From: Deltaproteobacteria bacterium
GTDB lineage: Bacteria > Myxococcota > Myxococcia > Myxococcales > Myxococcaceae
Direction: 5' to 3'
Assembly: GCA_016875515.1 (NCBI GenBank)
Contig: VGRA01000008.1
Location: forward strand, 1 to 15,726
DNA length: 15,726 nt
Positions 14,827 through 15,726 of this stretch are shown piece by piece. The position numbers and the translations under genes are program-made. The stretch's first letter is position 1, and the number at the start of each line of letters is the position of its first letter. The notes under the pieces are model-generated. The model saw only the letters and a list, made by a program, of their open reading frames with translations. It ran no database searches and was not told the origin of the DNA.

Positions 14827-14899
14827 GCGGATCGTCCCAGCCTGCAATGACGTACAACGGACGGTAGAGCGCGAATGCCGCCTCCATGCGGAGGTGCGG
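14681..14899 (-). pseudogene. Distal remnant of an MlaD-like (MCE) C-terminus, cut off by a TAG
   Basis: Immediately after the in-frame TAG at 14900-14902, the same frame continues PHLRMEAAFALYRPLYVIAG, then WDDPLN and GSAWVGAGLR. This matches the final strands of the C-terminal region seen in delta-proteobacterial and myxobacterial MlaD/MCE proteins (aG.DDPLN...s.fvGaGlrF). After GAGLR the family sequence stops (RDLVSPQAATRPLETAEAP...) and the frame crosses the 14697-14726 hairpin to a TGA at 14681, so the true 3' end is also lost. An ATG at 14887 could start a 68-residue peptide, but no ribosome binding site supports it. It is best read as pseudogene sequence continuous with the chimera upstream. 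Confidence 0.6.
14697..14726. terminator. Strong hairpin between the lipoprotein and mla remnant (bidirectional terminator candidate)
   Basis: GGCGCCCGG (14697-14705) and CCGGGCGCC (14718-14726) form a perfect 9-bp stem. The loop can pair further as CAC-CTG-GTG. On the plus strand TCCGCCGTTTCC follows. It sits where the lipoprotein transcript (+) and the mla transcript (-) converge. Confidence 0.5.
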
Positions 14900-15676
14900 C
14901 TACAGCTGCCCCCGCCCGAAGTCCCATGCGTCCACGCTCAGCCTCAGCCGGTCATCCCACGCGAAGGCATCCACCCCGGCCCCCAGCCAAGACTCGGTGA
15001 GCCCCGCGCGCACGGCCAGCGGCGGTAGCAGGCGGGCCCCCAGTTGGGCGGAGAAGGCCAGGGGGGCCTGGAAGTTGCGAACCACCGAGCCGTCCTCGGC
15101 CCTGTGTTCGGACTGCAGCCCGAACGACTCGCCCACCGCCTCCGAGCCCGCGGTGGGCTCGTCGAACAGCAGGATGTCCGGCTGCAGCGCAATGGCCCGC
15201 GCGAAGCCCACCCGCCGCCGCATCCCCGTGGACAGTTCCGCGGGCAGTCGCCGCGCCGCGTGGGACAGGTGCATGAGCTCCAGGCACTCCTCCACGCGCC
15301 CCTTCACCTTCCGCTCGTCCCCGTAGCGGGCCCGCCGCAGCGGGAAGGCAACGTTGTCGAAGACGTCCATGGAGTCGAACAGCGCGCCGTCCTGGAAGGC
15401 CAGGCTTAAGCGGCGCCGCAGCCGGTGCTGCTCCCGCCGCGGCGCGGCCCGGAAGTCCTGCCCTGCAACGAACACAATGCCCGCGCCCGGCCGGCGCAAC
15501 CCGATGAGGTGTTTGAGCAGCATCGTCTTGCCGCCGCCGGAGGGGCCCAGCAGCACGAGCGACTCGCCCCGGTGCAGCCGCAGGTCCACGCCGTCCGGCA
15601 CCGTGCGCGCACCGAAGGCGCGCCGCAGCCCCTGTGCCTCCAGCAGCACGCGCCCGTCGTCTGCAGGAACGTCCAT
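14900..15676 (-). CDS. Chimeric frame: truncated MlaF ABC ATPase joined in frame to an MlaD C-terminal piece (probable pseudogene)
   Basis: Residues 1-177 are an MlaF-type ATPase of the phospholipid-trafficking Mla system: Walker A GPSGGGKT (44-51), Q-loop Gln95, signature LSTGM (148-152; LSGGM expected) and Walker B ILLFDEPTAG (168-177). The D-loop and switch His that should follow are absent. From SEAVGESFGLQSE (178 on) the sequence is unrelated to ATPases: AFSAQLGARLLPPLAVRAGL, ESWLGAGVDAFAWDD, LSVDAWDFGRGQ. It resembles the C-terminal region of MCE/MlaD proteins, normally encoded by the next gene. The rest of mlaF and the start of mlaD, including the MCE domain, are therefore deleted. A TAG ends the frame inside the MlaD part. 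The start ATG lies 11 bp after the mlaE end. ATP hydrolysis is unlikely without the missing elements. Confidence 0.75.
   Translation of the reverse strand: MDVPADDGRVLLEAQGLRRAFGARTVPDGVDLRLHRGESLVLLGPSGGGKTMLLKHLIGLRRPGAGIVFVAGQDFRAAPRREQHRLRRRLSLAFQDGALFDSMDVFDNVAFPLRRARYGDERKVKGRVEECLELMHLSHAARRLPAELSTGMRRRVGFARAIALQPDILLFDEPTAGSEAVGESFGLQSEHRAEDGSVVRNFQAPLAFSAQLGARLLPPLAVRAGLTESWLGAGVDAFAWDDRLRLSVDAWDFGRGQL
15131..15158. repeat. Inverted repeat bracketing the mlaF/mlaD deletion junction
   Basis: GCCCACCGC (15131-15139) and GCGGTGGGC (15150-15158) are perfect 9-bp inverted copies separated by 10 bases. The change from ATPase to MlaD-like sequence falls within or beside this loop, a position typical for replication-slippage or hairpin-assisted deletions. 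Confidence 0.7.
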
Positions 15677-15687
15677 GGCCCGCGGCC

Positions 15688-15726
15688 TCAGAACATCATC
15701 CGGCTGAGGAAGAAGTCTTAGACGAT
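15688..15726 (-). pseudogene. C-terminal end of an MlaE-like permease with an in-frame TAA (partial)
   Basis: At the right edge, the minus-strand frame reads IV, then TAA, then DFFLSRMMF and TGA, 11 bp before the mlaF start. DFFLSRMMF aligns with the end of MlaE permeases (E. coli LDFVLTALMFGN; others SDFFLTKLLF), and mlaE-mlaF-mlaD is the usual gene order. The TAA takes the place of the residue before DFF (often Ser), where a single base change from TCA would create it. Only five codons before the TAA or in it are visible, so the disrupted-gene reading is tentative. Confidence 0.45.

Noticed and set aside
14523..14867. Alternative 114-codon plus-strand frame overlapping the lipoprotein
   Set aside because: It lacks a signal or motif, and the lipoprotein frame has a better ribosome binding site and lipobox.

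Overview
The window is very GC-rich (about 60% in its poorest gene, above 70% in most). Its gene content fits the Myxococcota, most likely the Myxococcaceae: a two-domain AroD/AroE protein divergent from an aroC-aroB-aroA operon, DFFL-type MlaE ends, small lipoproteins and many GTG starts. That placement is an inference from gene content and composition, not from a marker gene.

Layout. (1) Bases 1-85 (+) hold the last residues of an FKBP-type peptidyl-prolyl isomerase. (2) Bases 98-10303 form one long minus-strand run, read from right to left: aroDE, a membrane-bound dolichol/phytol-kinase-like protein, an OPA-family (GlpT/UhpC-like) transporter, a HAD phosphatase, a secreted M14 zinc carboxypeptidase, a type II (Rhizobium-type) L-asparaginase, an AlkB-like 2-oxoglutarate/Fe(II) dioxygenase, an MHS-type MFS symporter and an HNH endonuclease with an EVE/PUA-like N-terminus. 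From the kinase to the MFS symporter the gaps are -4 to 16 bp, so these seven genes are probably co-transcribed. The HNH gene sits 45 bp further down, has lower GC, and may be a later insertion. (3) Bases 10335-13665 (+) hold aroC-aroB-aroA, joined by 4-bp ATGA/GTGA overlaps. Together with divergent aroDE, which starts only 31 bp away, this locus encodes every shikimate-pathway step after DAHP except shikimate kinase. (4) Bases 13666-15726 hold a secreted NTF2/SnoaL-like protein (-), a small lipoprotein (+) and the damaged remains of an mlaE-mlaF-mlaD lipid-transport operon (-).

The most unusual part is the right end. An in-frame deletion fuses the front two thirds of an MlaF ATPase, cut just after Walker B, to the C-terminal region of an MlaD/MCE protein. 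The junction sits in the loop of a perfect 9-bp inverted repeat. In-frame stop codons interrupt the mlaE end and the mlaD tail, while the two neighbouring small genes lack a plausible stop codon and run into or through hairpins. This looks like a decaying locus, or a local assembly problem, rather than a working new system.

The middle run holds two loose functional themes. One is phosphorylated-compound handling (kinase, OPA transporter, HAD phosphatase). The other is nitrogen/peptide turnover (M14 peptidase, asparaginase, symporter). I see no rRNA, tRNA, CRISPR array, insertion sequence or phage gene.
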